A stretch of 13,692 nucleotides of DNA from DATKMS01 sp041497995. Lineage in GTDB: Bacteria; Desulfobacterota; Binatia; HRBIN30. Each line of letters starts with the position of its first letter. The first letter of the stretch is position 1. The position numbers were made by a program, and so were the translations under genes. The stretch spans positions 1 through 13,692 of the forward strand of contig JBGQHM010000159.1 in the NCBI GenBank assembly GCA_041497995.1. The letters run 5' to 3'. Shown piece by piece: positions 6,393 to 13,692 of the stretch. Below the pieces are notes generated by a model that had not been told where the DNA came from, searched no databases, and was given only the letters and a program-made list of their open reading frames with translations.

Positions 6393-7646
6393 CTAGTGCG
6401 GCAAGTACACATAGTCACTGTCGGGCCGGCTGCCGTTGAAATGCAGGTTGAAAGCCGCCGTCCCCCCTCCTTTGCGAAACTCCTCTGCAACGCCCAAGAG
6501 CGTGTAACCGTATCGCGCGTCTCGTCCGACGACGCCCCGGAACCTCGTCTGCCCCGTCAAGGTCCCCATGACTGTTGCACTGAACAGGGATCGATCCGGG
6601 GTCGACCCGTCAATGTCCGTGAGCTTGAACTCCCGGAAACACGTCAACCCGGACGTACTCGTTGAAAACCGCTGCTCGAATTCGTTGAACACCAGCACCT
6701 GAACGGTGATCGGCACCGGCGATTGGGATTCGAAGTCATCAGAGCACGGGACGAGCGTCAGCGTTGTCGTCACCTCTCGGGTCGACACTGGATCAATCGC
6801 CCCGTCAAAAAAATGGTCGAGAATGAGAATGTTGGGACAGCCGCTATACTCCGCCGAGCATCGACCCCCAGGACACGATGCGGCCGCCGCGCACGTCGAG
6901 CCGTTGCGGGATCCGCCAACACACACACCTCCGCCGAGCACGAGCCGCGAATCGCCGTCGTTGGTCCCCTTGATCGCTGGGATACCAATTGCGTTGTACG
7001 CTTCGACGTCCAGCGCATCTGGCATCCGGGTCGATTTGATGAGTTCGGCCTCGCCCTTCAAATCGTTGCGGTCCACCGGCACGCCATCGAAGTTGGCCGC
7101 AATGCACTTCAACTCCCCCACGAAAGGATCCTCGGCCACGGGCTGAATCTTGTTCGGTGGCTGGTTACTGACCGGGAATGGAAAACATGGCAACCCTGGC
7201 GGACCCGAGTCACACGAAGCTGCCCCCGCAGATGCGAGCCATGCTATCGGCTGACGCGGTGACAGCGTCACAAAGAAATCCGTCTCGTGCCACCCGGCCT
7301 CGCAGGGGCCGTTTTGTCCGCACGGCCCGCTCTTGTCGTACGGGTCGCAAACTATCGTCGGCGCGTTCGTGCAGTGCCCATTCGCGTTGATGTAGAAGCA
7401 GGACATCGAAATCGGCTTATCGGATGTATTGCTCACGCGGATCAAGGTGTCGATCGGACCCCGCTTGGTGTTGGGCGGAGTCGATGTATCCACCAATATC
7501 TTGGGAAAGACCAGGATTGCAGCCGCCTGATCGGAGGCAACGTCTGCCAGCGCCCGCGGTGCCACAGCACAGACGACGAGCGCCGCTGCCCACGCCATTT
7601 GCTGCGAACGTCCGATCACGCCGGCCCTTTGCCCACCGCACGACAT
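6393..7646 (-). CDS. Secreted cysteine-rich protein, subtype A, copy 1 (unknown function)
   Basis: Family not recognised. 417 residues. A long n-region leads into the hydrophobic signal segment (17-29); cleavage is probably after ALA at 34, before DVASDQAAA. IDTLIRVSNTS (65-75) and SCFYIN (82-87) follow, then a Cys module with cysteines at 92, 100, 109 and 115, WHETDF, QPIAW, FVGELKCIA (175-183), DVEAYNAIG and LVLGGGV. A four-Cys module at 242-263 sits directly between GGGV and AEYSGCP, where the other three proteins have none. VPCSDDFE, NEFEQRFSTS, FNLHFNG and a C-terminal YVYLP complete it. The ATG at 7646 follows the TAG of the previous gene with no gap, with AGGGG eight bases upstream, so translation is probably coupled. 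An ATG at 7598 would give a shorter signal peptide but has no ribosome-binding site. Confidence 0.84.
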   Translation of the reverse strand: MSCGGQRAGVIGRSQQMAWAAALVVCAVAPRALADVASDQAAAILVFPKILVDTSTPPNTKRGPIDTLIRVSNTSDKPISMSCFYINANGHCTNAPTIVCDPYDKSGPCGQNGPCEAGWHETDFFVTLSPRQPIAWLASAGAASCDSGPPGLPCFPFPVSNQPPNKIQPVAEDPFVGELKCIAANFDGVPVDRNDLKGEAELIKSTRMPDALDVEAYNAIGIPAIKGTNDGDSRLVLGGGVCVGGSRNGSTCAAAASCPGGRCSAEYSGCPNILILDHFFDGAIDPVSTREVTTTLTLVPCSDDFESQSPVPITVQVLVFNEFEQRFSTSTSGLTCFREFKLTDIDGSTPDRSLFSATVMGTLTGQTRFRGVVGRDARYGYTLLGVAEEFRKGGGTAAFNLHFNGSRPDSDYVYLPH

Positions 7647-8813
7647 CTAGAACGCCCCTGGCAACATGATGATGTCGCCCAGCGGTCGTGCTCCCTCGCC
7701 ATGCAGGTTCTCGGCCGCTCGGCTGACAATCGGCATCGCCGTCGTCGGCTGAGAGTGAAATTCCTCCGCGACCCCAACGAAACCAGGCTGATCATCCCCA
7801 GCCGGAAACATGCGGGTCTGCGCGAACCGTGAGCCCAGCTGATCGAGCTCGAAGATGCGACCGACAGGGCCGATCGTGTTCAGCTTGAAGTTCCCCCAAC
7901 AGGTCACCGTTGTACTGGTTGAGAACTGCTGCTCGAGCTCGTTGGTAATCAGGAACGACACCACCACCGAGGGAATGGCCTGATTTTCGAAATCCTCGGT
8001 GCAGGGAACCAACGTCAGCTCCGTAGAGACACTCGACTTCCCATTTTGGCCGTTGCCCAGTGCTTCAATCACTGGGTCCGTCGCATTTTCAGCGAAGTGA
8101 TTCAAGATCACCGTCTGCGGGCAGGCGTTGTACTCAGCGCCGTTCGGACACCTCTCGCTCACCCCACCGCCCAGGCACAGTACGTTGTCGCTGTCGTTGG
8201 AGTTCTGATCGGTGTTGAGCCCCAGCACGCCGATGGCATTGTACTTACTGACCTCTGCCTTACCATCGGTGGTGACGATCGTTGCTTCGCCCTTGAGGTG
8301 GTTGCCGTTGATCGGCGCCCCAGAGGAATCGACTTCGATACACTTGAGCTCGCCGGTGAAGGGATCGTCACCCGCGGGCGGGACGCGGCCTGGATCAAAC
8401 CCCGCGCCCGAGCAGTCGACGCTGCAACTCTTGTTGTCGCTGGCATCGTCGAGCCGGCCGCTGGAAAGCACCCAATGCGTCGGCTGCTGCTTGGTCAAAA
8501 AGATCTCGAAATCCACCTCCTGCCAGCGCGGTGAGTTGGTTGGCCCCGGCGGCCGCGTCGGATCGGGCGGCGCGGCGTTCACGTAGAAGCAGTGGGCAAA
8601 CACCATGGAGTTCGAGGTATTAGAAATTTGGATGATCGTGTCGACCGGCGTGCCGGTCTGCAAGCCCGTGGAGTCGAAGACCAACTTGGGGAATATCAAA
8701 ATCGAAGCGCTGCGTTCGGTGGTGATGTCGGCTGATGCCGCGGCGGCGCTCAGGATGAGCGCAAGGGCTGTAACCACCGCCCTGCGCCCAATCATCCCGC
8801 TCGCACTTCCCAT
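7647..8813 (-). CDS. Secreted protein, subtype B, copy 1 (unknown function)
   Basis: Family not recognised. 388 residues. Signal peptide 1-28 ends ASA before DITTERSASILIFPK. VDTIIQISNTS (57-67) and HCFYVN (74-79) are followed by a proline-rich segment, WQEVDFEIFLTKQQPTHWVLSSGRLD, a small Cys cluster with AGFDPGRVPP, FTGELKCIEVD, SKYNAIG, LCLGGGV...GAEYNACP, VPCTEDFE, NELEQQFSTS, TCWGNF and a C-terminal DIIMLPGAF. I chose the ATG at 8813, which has GAGGAG (8824-8829) ten bases upstream; the frame is open to 8906 but that would reach the promoter. It is the first gene of the whole array and abuts the next gene, its TAG touching the ATG at 7646. No membrane segment after the signal peptide, no haem CxxCH and no sorting motif is visible. 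Confidence 0.86.
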   Translation of the reverse strand: MGSASGMIGRRAVVTALALILSAAAASADITTERSASILIFPKLVFDSTGLQTGTPVDTIIQISNTSNSMVFAHCFYVNAAPPDPTRPPGPTNSPRWQEVDFEIFLTKQQPTHWVLSSGRLDDASDNKSCSVDCSGAGFDPGRVPPAGDDPFTGELKCIEVDSSGAPINGNHLKGEATIVTTDGKAEVSKYNAIGVLGLNTDQNSNDSDNVLCLGGGVSERCPNGAEYNACPQTVILNHFAENATDPVIEALGNGQNGKSSVSTELTLVPCTEDFENQAIPSVVVSFLITNELEQQFSTSTTVTCWGNFKLNTIGPVGRIFELDQLGSRFAQTRMFPAGDDQPGFVGVAEEFHSQPTTAMPIVSRAAENLHGEGARPLGDIIMLPGAF

Positions 8814-8914
8814 CGTTCCCTTGCTCCTCGGTCGCTTCACGATGCCGGGAATCTCTGGCCCAGGCAGTCTCCAGCCCCACACCCTACTCGCGGCGCCACG
8901 CCACAAGTGCGCCG

Positions 8915-8943
8915 CTTATAGACTCCTCCGTCGATAGTGTCAA
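8915..8943 (-). promoter_or_regulatory. Near-consensus sigma70 promoter of tandem unit 1
   Basis: Minus-strand TTGACA (8938-8943), exactly 17 bases, TATAAG (8915-8920), then five bases and CACTTG (8904-8909). An A/T-rich stretch just upstream could act as an UP element. The leader to the ATG at 8813 is about 95 bases. It matches the promoter of unit 2 in both hexamers, spacing and start region, while the spacers differ. Confidence 0.82.
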
Positions 8944-8977
8944 TAAAAATGGCCAGGGAAAACAGTACTCCGCGGCC
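8944..8977 (-). terminator. Possible ilvE operon terminator
   Basis: On the minus strand, just after the ilvE stop, GGCC (8974-8977) can pair with GGCC (8951-8954). A 2x2 internal loop and a GGAG/TTCC stem lie inside. ATTTTTATT follows immediately. The stem is imperfect, but position and T-run fit. It ends directly against the TTGACA of the array promoter. Confidence 0.4.
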
Positions 8978-8982
8978 TCTGT

Positions 8983-9903
8983 TCACACTCCCACCGGGGT
9001 CAACCAGCGGTGATACGTCACATCCTCGCCGCGGGTGATGGCGGTAAAGCGGCGTTGCAACTCCTGCGTAACCGGCCCAGGCTGACCTGGCCCGACCTGC
9101 CGGTCGTCGATCTCTCGGACGGGGGTTACCTCGGCGGCGGTACCAGTCATCAGGACCTCGTCCGCCAGGTACGCCTCGTCGCGCGTGAACCGTTCCTCAC
9201 TCACACTGATGCCTCCGGCCCGTAGCAGCGTCAGTACCGTGTCGCGCGTGATCCCCGCCAAGATGGAGGTTTGCGGCGTGGTCTTCACATGTCCAGCCCG
9301 CGCGATGAAGAGGTTCTCGCCACTGCACTCCGCAACAAATCCGTCGGTGTCGAGCATCATGGCTTCGTCATATCCCAACCGGCGCGCTTCCACCGCCGCG
9401 AGGATGGAGTTGACGTAGTTGCCAACGGCCTTGGCCTTGGTCATGTGCGTGTTGACGTGCATGCGCTGGAACGAGGATGTCTTCAGTCGCACGCCGTTGC
9501 GCACCCCTTCGTCGCCGAGATACGCGCCCCACGACCACACGATGATGGCCACGCGCACCGGGTTGTTCACCGCCGCCAAGCCCATTTCGCCGTCGCCTAG
9601 GAATACGAGAGGTCGGATGTAGCAGGACTTGAGCTTGTTGACGCGCACGGTCTCGACGCATGCCGCGGCGATCTGCTCCCGACTGAAGGGGATGGCGATG
9701 CCGAGAATGTGTGCCGAGCCGAAGAGCCGGTCGATGTGCTCGTGTAACCGGAAGATCGCCGGCCGCCCGTCGTGTCCTTCGTAGCAGCGGATCCCCTCGA
9801 AGACGCCTAACCCATAGTGCAGCGTGTGCGTCAGCACGTGTACTTGCGCCGCTTCCCAAGGGACTAGCTTGCCGTCGAACCAAATTGACTCGCTCTTTTG
9901 CAC
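8983..9903 (-). CDS. ilvE: Branched-chain amino acid aminotransferase IlvE
   Basis: PLP-dependent fold-type IV transaminase that interconverts leucine, isoleucine and valine with their 2-oxo acids, using glutamate/2-oxoglutarate. 306 residues against 309 in E. coli. WFDGKLVPWEAAQVHV begins the family pattern. HYGLGVFEGIRCY (29-41) and YIRPLVFLGDGEMGL follow. The PLP lysine is Lys158 in KAVGNY, beside Lys159 of E. coli. GFVAECSGENLF and TGTAAEVTPV are the cofactor-phosphate and C-terminal motifs. The start is a GTG at 9903 with AAGGAA (9911-9916) seven bases upstream, and it lets the family N-terminus begin on time. It is the last gene of the trmFO-glnE-ilvE run, 45 bases after glnE. Confidence 0.95.
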   Translation of the reverse strand: MQKSESIWFDGKLVPWEAAQVHVLTHTLHYGLGVFEGIRCYEGHDGRPAIFRLHEHIDRLFGSAHILGIAIPFSREQIAAACVETVRVNKLKSCYIRPLVFLGDGEMGLAAVNNPVRVAIIVWSWGAYLGDEGVRNGVRLKTSSFQRMHVNTHMTKAKAVGNYVNSILAAVEARRLGYDEAMMLDTDGFVAECSGENLFIARAGHVKTTPQTSILAGITRDTVLTLLRAGGISVSEERFTRDEAYLADEVLMTGTAAEVTPVREIDDRQVGPGQPGPVTQELQRRFTAITRGEDVTYHRWLTPVGV

Positions 9904-9948
9904 AACGGATTTCCTTCTCGGCCTGGCTAACGGAAGGAGCGCAACCAG

Positions 9949-12900
9949 TCAATGCAAAGCACCCCCAGGCAGCGGCGGCAGCCCGCCTTCAGCCCGGTCG
10001 AACCAGCGCTCGTAGCAGGCGCGAATGGCCTCGCGTCGCACTTTGTATTCTCGCCACAGCGCCTCACCCGCGGCGCCCCCGCTACCCTCGAATCCCATGC
10101 GCTTCGCCACCGTAGTCAGATCCATCTGCCCGCGGTCTAAGTCCTCCACGGGCCGGTCGTGCGCCAAGCGCAACGCATTCTCGACACGGCGCAGGAAGCG
10201 ATAGCCGTCCGCCAGCAAGGCCCTGTCGGCGGCGGGGAGGACGCCAACGTCCTGCAGCACCTGCAACGCCTCAAGCGTGTTGCGCACGCGGACCCGCCGC
10301 TCCTGCATGCCGGAAGACAGCTGGAGCATCTGCGTGAGGAACTCCACGTCGACGAGCCCGCCGCGGCCGGTCTTGATGTTGATGCGCTCGTGGCTTTCGC
10401 GCGCCAACTCGTGCTCCATGCGCCGCCGCAGCCGGCGAATCTCGTGGACCTCTTCGGGGGTGAGGGGCGCGCGATACACGAACGCTGTGACGATAGCGGC
10501 GACGGCGTCTGCCAGCGCCGCATCGCCGACCACCGGGCGCGCTTTGATCAGCGCCTGCCGCTCCCACACCTGCGCGCTGGATTCGTGGTAGCGCCGGAAA
10601 CCATCAAGCGATGACACCAGCGGTCCAGACCGTCCGGAAGGACGCAGCCGCGTGTCGATACGGTACACGATGCCTTCGCGCGTCGTCGTCTGCAGCACAG
10701 TGATCAGGCGCTGCGCGAAACGGGAGAACTGCTCTTGTGCTGCAACCAGCGTCGCCGGCGCGTCGTAGACGAAGATGAGGTCGAGGTCGGAGTTATAGTT
10801 CAGCTCAGCGCTGCCCAACTTGCCGAGGCCCAAGATGACCATCTCTCCCGGCAGACGCTCCCAGCCATGACGCTCGCACACTTCCCGTGCGGCCACCGTC
10901 GTCGCCGTACGCAGACACACCTCCGCCAGCGTCGTCAGCTCGCGGCTCACCTCCAGCGGATCGAGCAGCGACTGCATGTCATTGATACCGATGCGCAGAA
11001 ACTCCTGATTGCGGAAGCGCCGCAGCGCATCGAGCGCGTCTTCGAAATCGACATCGGTCCCCAGCATCCGTTCCAGCTCAGCGGCGAGGTTCTCCGGGGA
11101 GCGGTGCACGCGCACGAGATCGGCTCGCACGAGCGTGTCCAGCTGCTCCGGACGCCGGATGAATGCGTTGGCGAGAAACTGACTGCCGCCGAACAGCTCC
11201 ACCAACATGCGCAGCGTCCCCGGGTTTTCGTGCAGCAACGCCAGGAAGCTGGTGCGTGCACCGATCGAGGACACGAACGTCGCCATGTTCTGCAAGGCCA
11301 GGTCGGGATTGGCGGCCCGCAGGATCGCGCCGAGCAGGGCCGGCGCCAGTTCATACAGGACCTTCTTGCGCCGCGCGCGGGCACGGGCCCACACGGGGCC
11401 GTCACGCAGCAACCGGAGGTTCTCGTAGCTCGTCTCGGGATCGGCGAAGCCGAGCTCTCGGAGGCGCTGCACGCTCGATTCCCGGACATCGAGATTGCGC
11501 AACAGCTGCACGGTCTCCGGGTCGCCGGCGCGCCGGGTCTCGGCCGCCGGTTCGTAGAAGAGCTTCTCGAAGGCGCGGCGGACACACGCGCTGTGGTGAT
11601 CGAGGTCCGCCCACAGTTGCGCCGCCGCATCCGTTCCACGATAGCCGAGGCGCCGCGCCAGCGTCTCCTGCTCGCGCGCGTCGTGGGGCACGACGTGCGT
11701 CTGGCGTTGGTGCACAATCTGGATCTTGTGCTCGACGTTGCGCAGAAAGCGATACGCGCCCGCCAGCTCGGTGCCTTCCTCCGCCGGCAGATAACCGCAT
11801 TCGACCAGCCGCGCCAACGTCGGCAACGAGCCGCGAGTGCGGACGCGCTCATCGCGCCCCCCGTTGATCAGCTGCAGGACTTGGACGAGAAACTCGACTT
11901 CACGGATGCCGCCGCGTCCGAGCTTGACGTTACCCCGGGCCTTCTGCCCGAGCTCCGCTTCCACCCGCCCCTTCATCTCCTTGATGTCGGCGACTGTGGC
12001 GTAGTCGAGGTAGCGCCGGTAGACGAATGGCTGGATCTCGTGCAGGAACTGCTCCCCAAGCTCCAGCAAGCCAGCAACGGGGCGCGCCGGAATCATCGCC
12101 GTGCGTTCCCAGGTCTGGCCGTACGACTCGTAGTACAGCAATGCGTCATGGACCGGATTGACGATTGGACCGTTGATACCATCCGGGCGCAGTCGCAGGT
12201 CGACGCGAAAAGCGAAGCCTGATGCGGTGACTTCCTGCAAGGCGCGCGTCACCAACTCGGCGAGGCGCGCGTAGTAGGCGCGGGCCACCAGCGTGCCACG
12301 CCGCCCGCCGCGCGTTTCGCCCTCAGCGGCGTCACACAGGTACGTCACGTCGACGTCGGAGCTAAAGTTCAATTCGCCACCGCCGAGCTTGCCCATCGCC
12401 AGGACAACAAAAGCGTCTTGGGTGCCGAGTCCGGTGCCCACGTTTCTGAGCTCGCCATATTGTTCGCGCAGTGTGTGCCGCGCCCAATTGCAAGCAGCAG
12501 CAAACGCCCCTGCGGCCAGTGCGCTGAGCTCGGTCATCGTCACATCGACCGCGTAACGGCCCGCGAGGTCGTTGAGGCCGATGCGCAGGTATTCGTGATG
12601 CCGCACCTGTCGCAGGCGCTCGGAGAACGGCTCCCACGGCTCGGCCGCGGCGCGCCCGATCTCGCGCTGGTGATCGTCCGCACTGCGTGGTCCCGCCGCC
12701 CAACACTGGCGGAAGAGATCGACCCAGCCATCACCGGCGCCGCGCAGCGTCGCGGCAAGCACCTGACTTCCGCCGAGCAGGGTGAACAGCCCGGACAATT
12801 CGTCCGCACCGAGGGAGGTCACCGCGGCGATGTCGGCCGACGCCTCGACCAACGCCTCCCAGCCGGCGAGCGCCATGGCGGGATCGGGCGCCGTGGCCAC

Positions 12901-13017
12901 TAGCTCGGGCAGTTGGTCCGCAACCACTGGCGCCTGCGGACGCGCTGCCTCCGCGGCTTGGTCCACGCGTTTCGCATCGACGCCAAAGTGTCCCAAAGTG
13001 GAGGCAACCGGCTCCAT
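9949..13017 (-). CDS. glnE: Bifunctional glutamine synthetase adenylyltransferase/deadenylase GlnE
   Basis: Adds AMP to, and removes it from, glutamine synthetase in response to PII and glutamine. Both nucleotidyltransferase halves are present. The N-terminal deadenylase half has GKLGGGELNFSSDVD (about 209-223), with the loop DLRLRPDG and RGGIREVEF downstream. The C-terminal adenylyltransferase half has LGKLGSAELNYNSDLDL (about 730-745), TRLRPSG and GRGGLVDVEF. Each helical linker is there, so the protein looks intact. At 1022 residues it is longer than the 946 of E. coli. I start at the ATG at 13017; an in-frame TTG at 13038 would add seven residues. Neither has a clear ribosome-binding site. 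It lies 57 bases after trmFO and 45 before ilvE, on the same strand, so probably one operon. Confidence 0.95.
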   Translation of the reverse strand: MEPVASTLGHFGVDAKRVDQAAEAARPQAPVVADQLPELVATAPDPAMALAGWEALVEASADIAAVTSLGADELSGLFTLLGGSQVLAATLRGAGDGWVDLFRQCWAAGPRSADDHQREIGRAAAEPWEPFSERLRQVRHHEYLRIGLNDLAGRYAVDVTMTELSALAAGAFAAACNWARHTLREQYGELRNVGTGLGTQDAFVVLAMGKLGGGELNFSSDVDVTYLCDAAEGETRGGRRGTLVARAYYARLAELVTRALQEVTASGFAFRVDLRLRPDGINGPIVNPVHDALLYYESYGQTWERTAMIPARPVAGLLELGEQFLHEIQPFVYRRYLDYATVADIKEMKGRVEAELGQKARGNVKLGRGGIREVEFLVQVLQLINGGRDERVRTRGSLPTLARLVECGYLPAEEGTELAGAYRFLRNVEHKIQIVHQRQTHVVPHDAREQETLARRLGYRGTDAAAQLWADLDHHSACVRRAFEKLFYEPAAETRRAGDPETVQLLRNLDVRESSVQRLRELGFADPETSYENLRLLRDGPVWARARARRKKVLYELAPALLGAILRAANPDLALQNMATFVSSIGARTSFLALLHENPGTLRMLVELFGGSQFLANAFIRRPEQLDTLVRADLVRVHRSPENLAAELERMLGTDVDFEDALDALRRFRNQEFLRIGINDMQSLLDPLEVSRELTTLAEVCLRTATTVAAREVCERHGWERLPGEMVILGLGKLGSAELNYNSDLDLIFVYDAPATLVAAQEQFSRFAQRLITVLQTTTREGIVYRIDTRLRPSGRSGPLVSSLDGFRRYHESSAQVWERQALIKARPVVGDAALADAVAAIVTAFVYRAPLTPEEVHEIRRLRRRMEHELARESHERINIKTGRGGLVDVEFLTQMLQLSSGMQERRVRVRNTLEALQVLQDVGVLPAADRALLADGYRFLRRVENALRLAHDRPVEDLDRGQMDLTTVAKRMGFEGSGGAAGEALWREYKVRREAIRACYERWFDRAEGGLPPLPGGALH

Positions 13018-13074
13018 GGCGCTGTGTATAGCAGTCAAGACGACGTGGCTGTACGCGCCGCGTCTCGGGTCGAC

Positions 13075-13692
13075 TCAGGACGCGGAGCGATTGAGCGCGC
13101 TCGGCAATGGGTCGGCGACATCAGCCAGGCCACTCTCGATCGCATGCTCCGCAACCCACGCCCGCAGGTCGTGCACCGCCCGCGCCGCTTGCACCCGGCG
13201 CTTGTCGCGGCCACGCTCACGTGTAGCGATCGGTGGGAAGAGCCCATAGTTCGCATTCATCGGCTGAAAGTCGCGGCGACGCGGGTCGGTGACGTACTGC
13301 ACGAGCGACCCTAACGCGGTGGTCGCTGGCGGCACTATGCATGGCCGGTCGTGCACTATGCGCGCGAGGTTGATCGCCGCCAGCAGGCCCGCTGCCGCGG
13401 ACTCCACATACCCCTCCACGCCAATGAGCTGCCCGGCAACGAACGTCTGCGCGCGCGTGCGCAGCTGCAACGTCGGCAAGAGCAGACGCGGCGAGTTGAT
13501 GAAGGTGTTGCGATGCAAGCTGCCAAGGCGCACAAACTCGGCGCGCTCCAGGCCTGGGATCATGCGCAAGACACGGCGTTGCTCGGGGTAGGTCATCTTC
13601 GTCTGGAAGCCGACCATGTTGTACAGCGTCGCCTCGTGATTGTCCTGACGCAGCTGCACAACGGCGTACGGGCGCTGTCCGGTGCGCGGATC
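13075..13692 (-). CDS. trmFO: TrmFO, folate/FAD-dependent tRNA m5U54 methyltransferase (partial, C-terminal part)
   Basis: Makes 5-methyluridine at position 54 of tRNA, using methylene-tetrahydrofolate and FADH2 instead of SAM. Only the C-terminal part is inside the window; the frame stays open to the edge, starting DPRTGQRPYAVVQLRQDN, so there is no start codon here. The family hallmark stretches are clear: VQLRQDN, NMVGFQTKMTYPEQ, RMIPGLERAEFVRLGSLHRNTF, INSPRLL and the FAD-site region GQLIGVEGYVESAAAGLLA. NANYGLFPP follows, and the C-terminus is intact. TrmFO replaces SAM-dependent TrmA in many Gram-positives, alphaproteobacteria and deltaproteobacterial groups, which weighs against a gammaproteobacterial host. 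Confidence 0.95.
   Translation of the reverse strand, partial: DPRTGQRPYAVVQLRQDNHEATLYNMVGFQTKMTYPEQRRVLRMIPGLERAEFVRLGSLHRNTFINSPRLLLPTLQLRTRAQTFVAGQLIGVEGYVESAAAGLLAAINLARIVHDRPCIVPPATTALGSLVQYVTDPRRRDFQPMNANYGLFPPIATRERGRDKRRVQAARAVHDLRAWVAEHAIESGLADVADPLPSALNRSAS

Larger units (their letters stand above)
6393..8943 (-). repeat. Tandem unit 1: promoter, subtype B gene, subtype A gene
   Basis: First promoter-B-A block in transcription order, counterpart of 3735-6362. The B genes of the two blocks share LTKQQPTHWV and the DPG[HR]VPP motif; the A genes share VGELKCIA, NEFEQRFSTS and the Cys-module spacing. Pairing by subtype, rather than by neighbour, supports duplication of a two-gene unit. 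Confidence 0.75.

Noticed and set aside
3735..8906. The array as multihaem cytochromes, sortase-anchored proteins or a CRISPR-like repeat
   Set aside because: No CxxCH, no LPxTG-type end, and no short direct DNA repeats with spacers; similarity is at protein level between whole genes.
10735..12222. A 495-residue open frame on the plus strand
   Set aside because: It is antisense to the intact glnE, has no family pattern or signal, and is explained by the mirror of GC-rich codons.

Overview
The window is GC-rich, gene-dense chromosomal DNA from a Gram-negative bacterium. TrmFO, GlnE, PrmA, RsmE and a proteobacterial-type GshB together suggest a deltaproteobacterial-grade lineage (Myxococcota, Desulfobacterota or Binatota-like). 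The secreted Cys/Gly-rich motifs fit that guess, but the taxon is inference. I see no tRNA, rRNA, CRISPR array or mobile element.

Left part (1-3600): a glycerophosphodiester phosphodiesterase gene (ugpQ-like) points left. Divergent from it is a right-pointing group of prmA (ribosomal protein L11 methyltransferase), rsmE (16S rRNA m3U1498 methyltransferase; its start overlaps the prmA stop) and gshB (glutathione synthetase). gshB ends facing the next block, and a hairpin terminator lies in the convergent gap.

Middle part (3735-8943): the notable region. Four left-pointing genes encode secreted proteins of about 390-425 residues that I cannot assign to a named family. They are paralogues of two subtypes, here called A and B, in transcription order B-A-B-A. 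Each B gene is preceded by a near-consensus sigma70-type promoter of the same build: TTGACA, 17 bases, TATAAG, 5 bases, CACTTG. This looks like an old tandem duplication of a whole promoter-B-A unit. All four have signal peptides, five invariant cysteines, a GELKCI core, an NE[FL]EQxFS motif and a C-terminal hydrophobic segment ending in [IL]P. The A proteins also carry short four-cysteine modules at different loop positions.

Right part (8983-13692): a left-pointing housekeeping operon, transcribed trmFO (tRNA m5U54 methyltransferase, cut by the window edge), glnE (glutamine synthetase adenylyltransferase/deadenylase), then ilvE (branched-chain aminotransferase). Gaps are about 45-60 bases. 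It ends just before the first promoter of the secreted-protein array.

The housekeeping genes serve translation quality, nitrogen control, branched-chain amino acids and redox. The four-gene array has its own promoters and probably works outside the cytoplasm, separately from its neighbours. No gap without a gene exceeds 300 bases.
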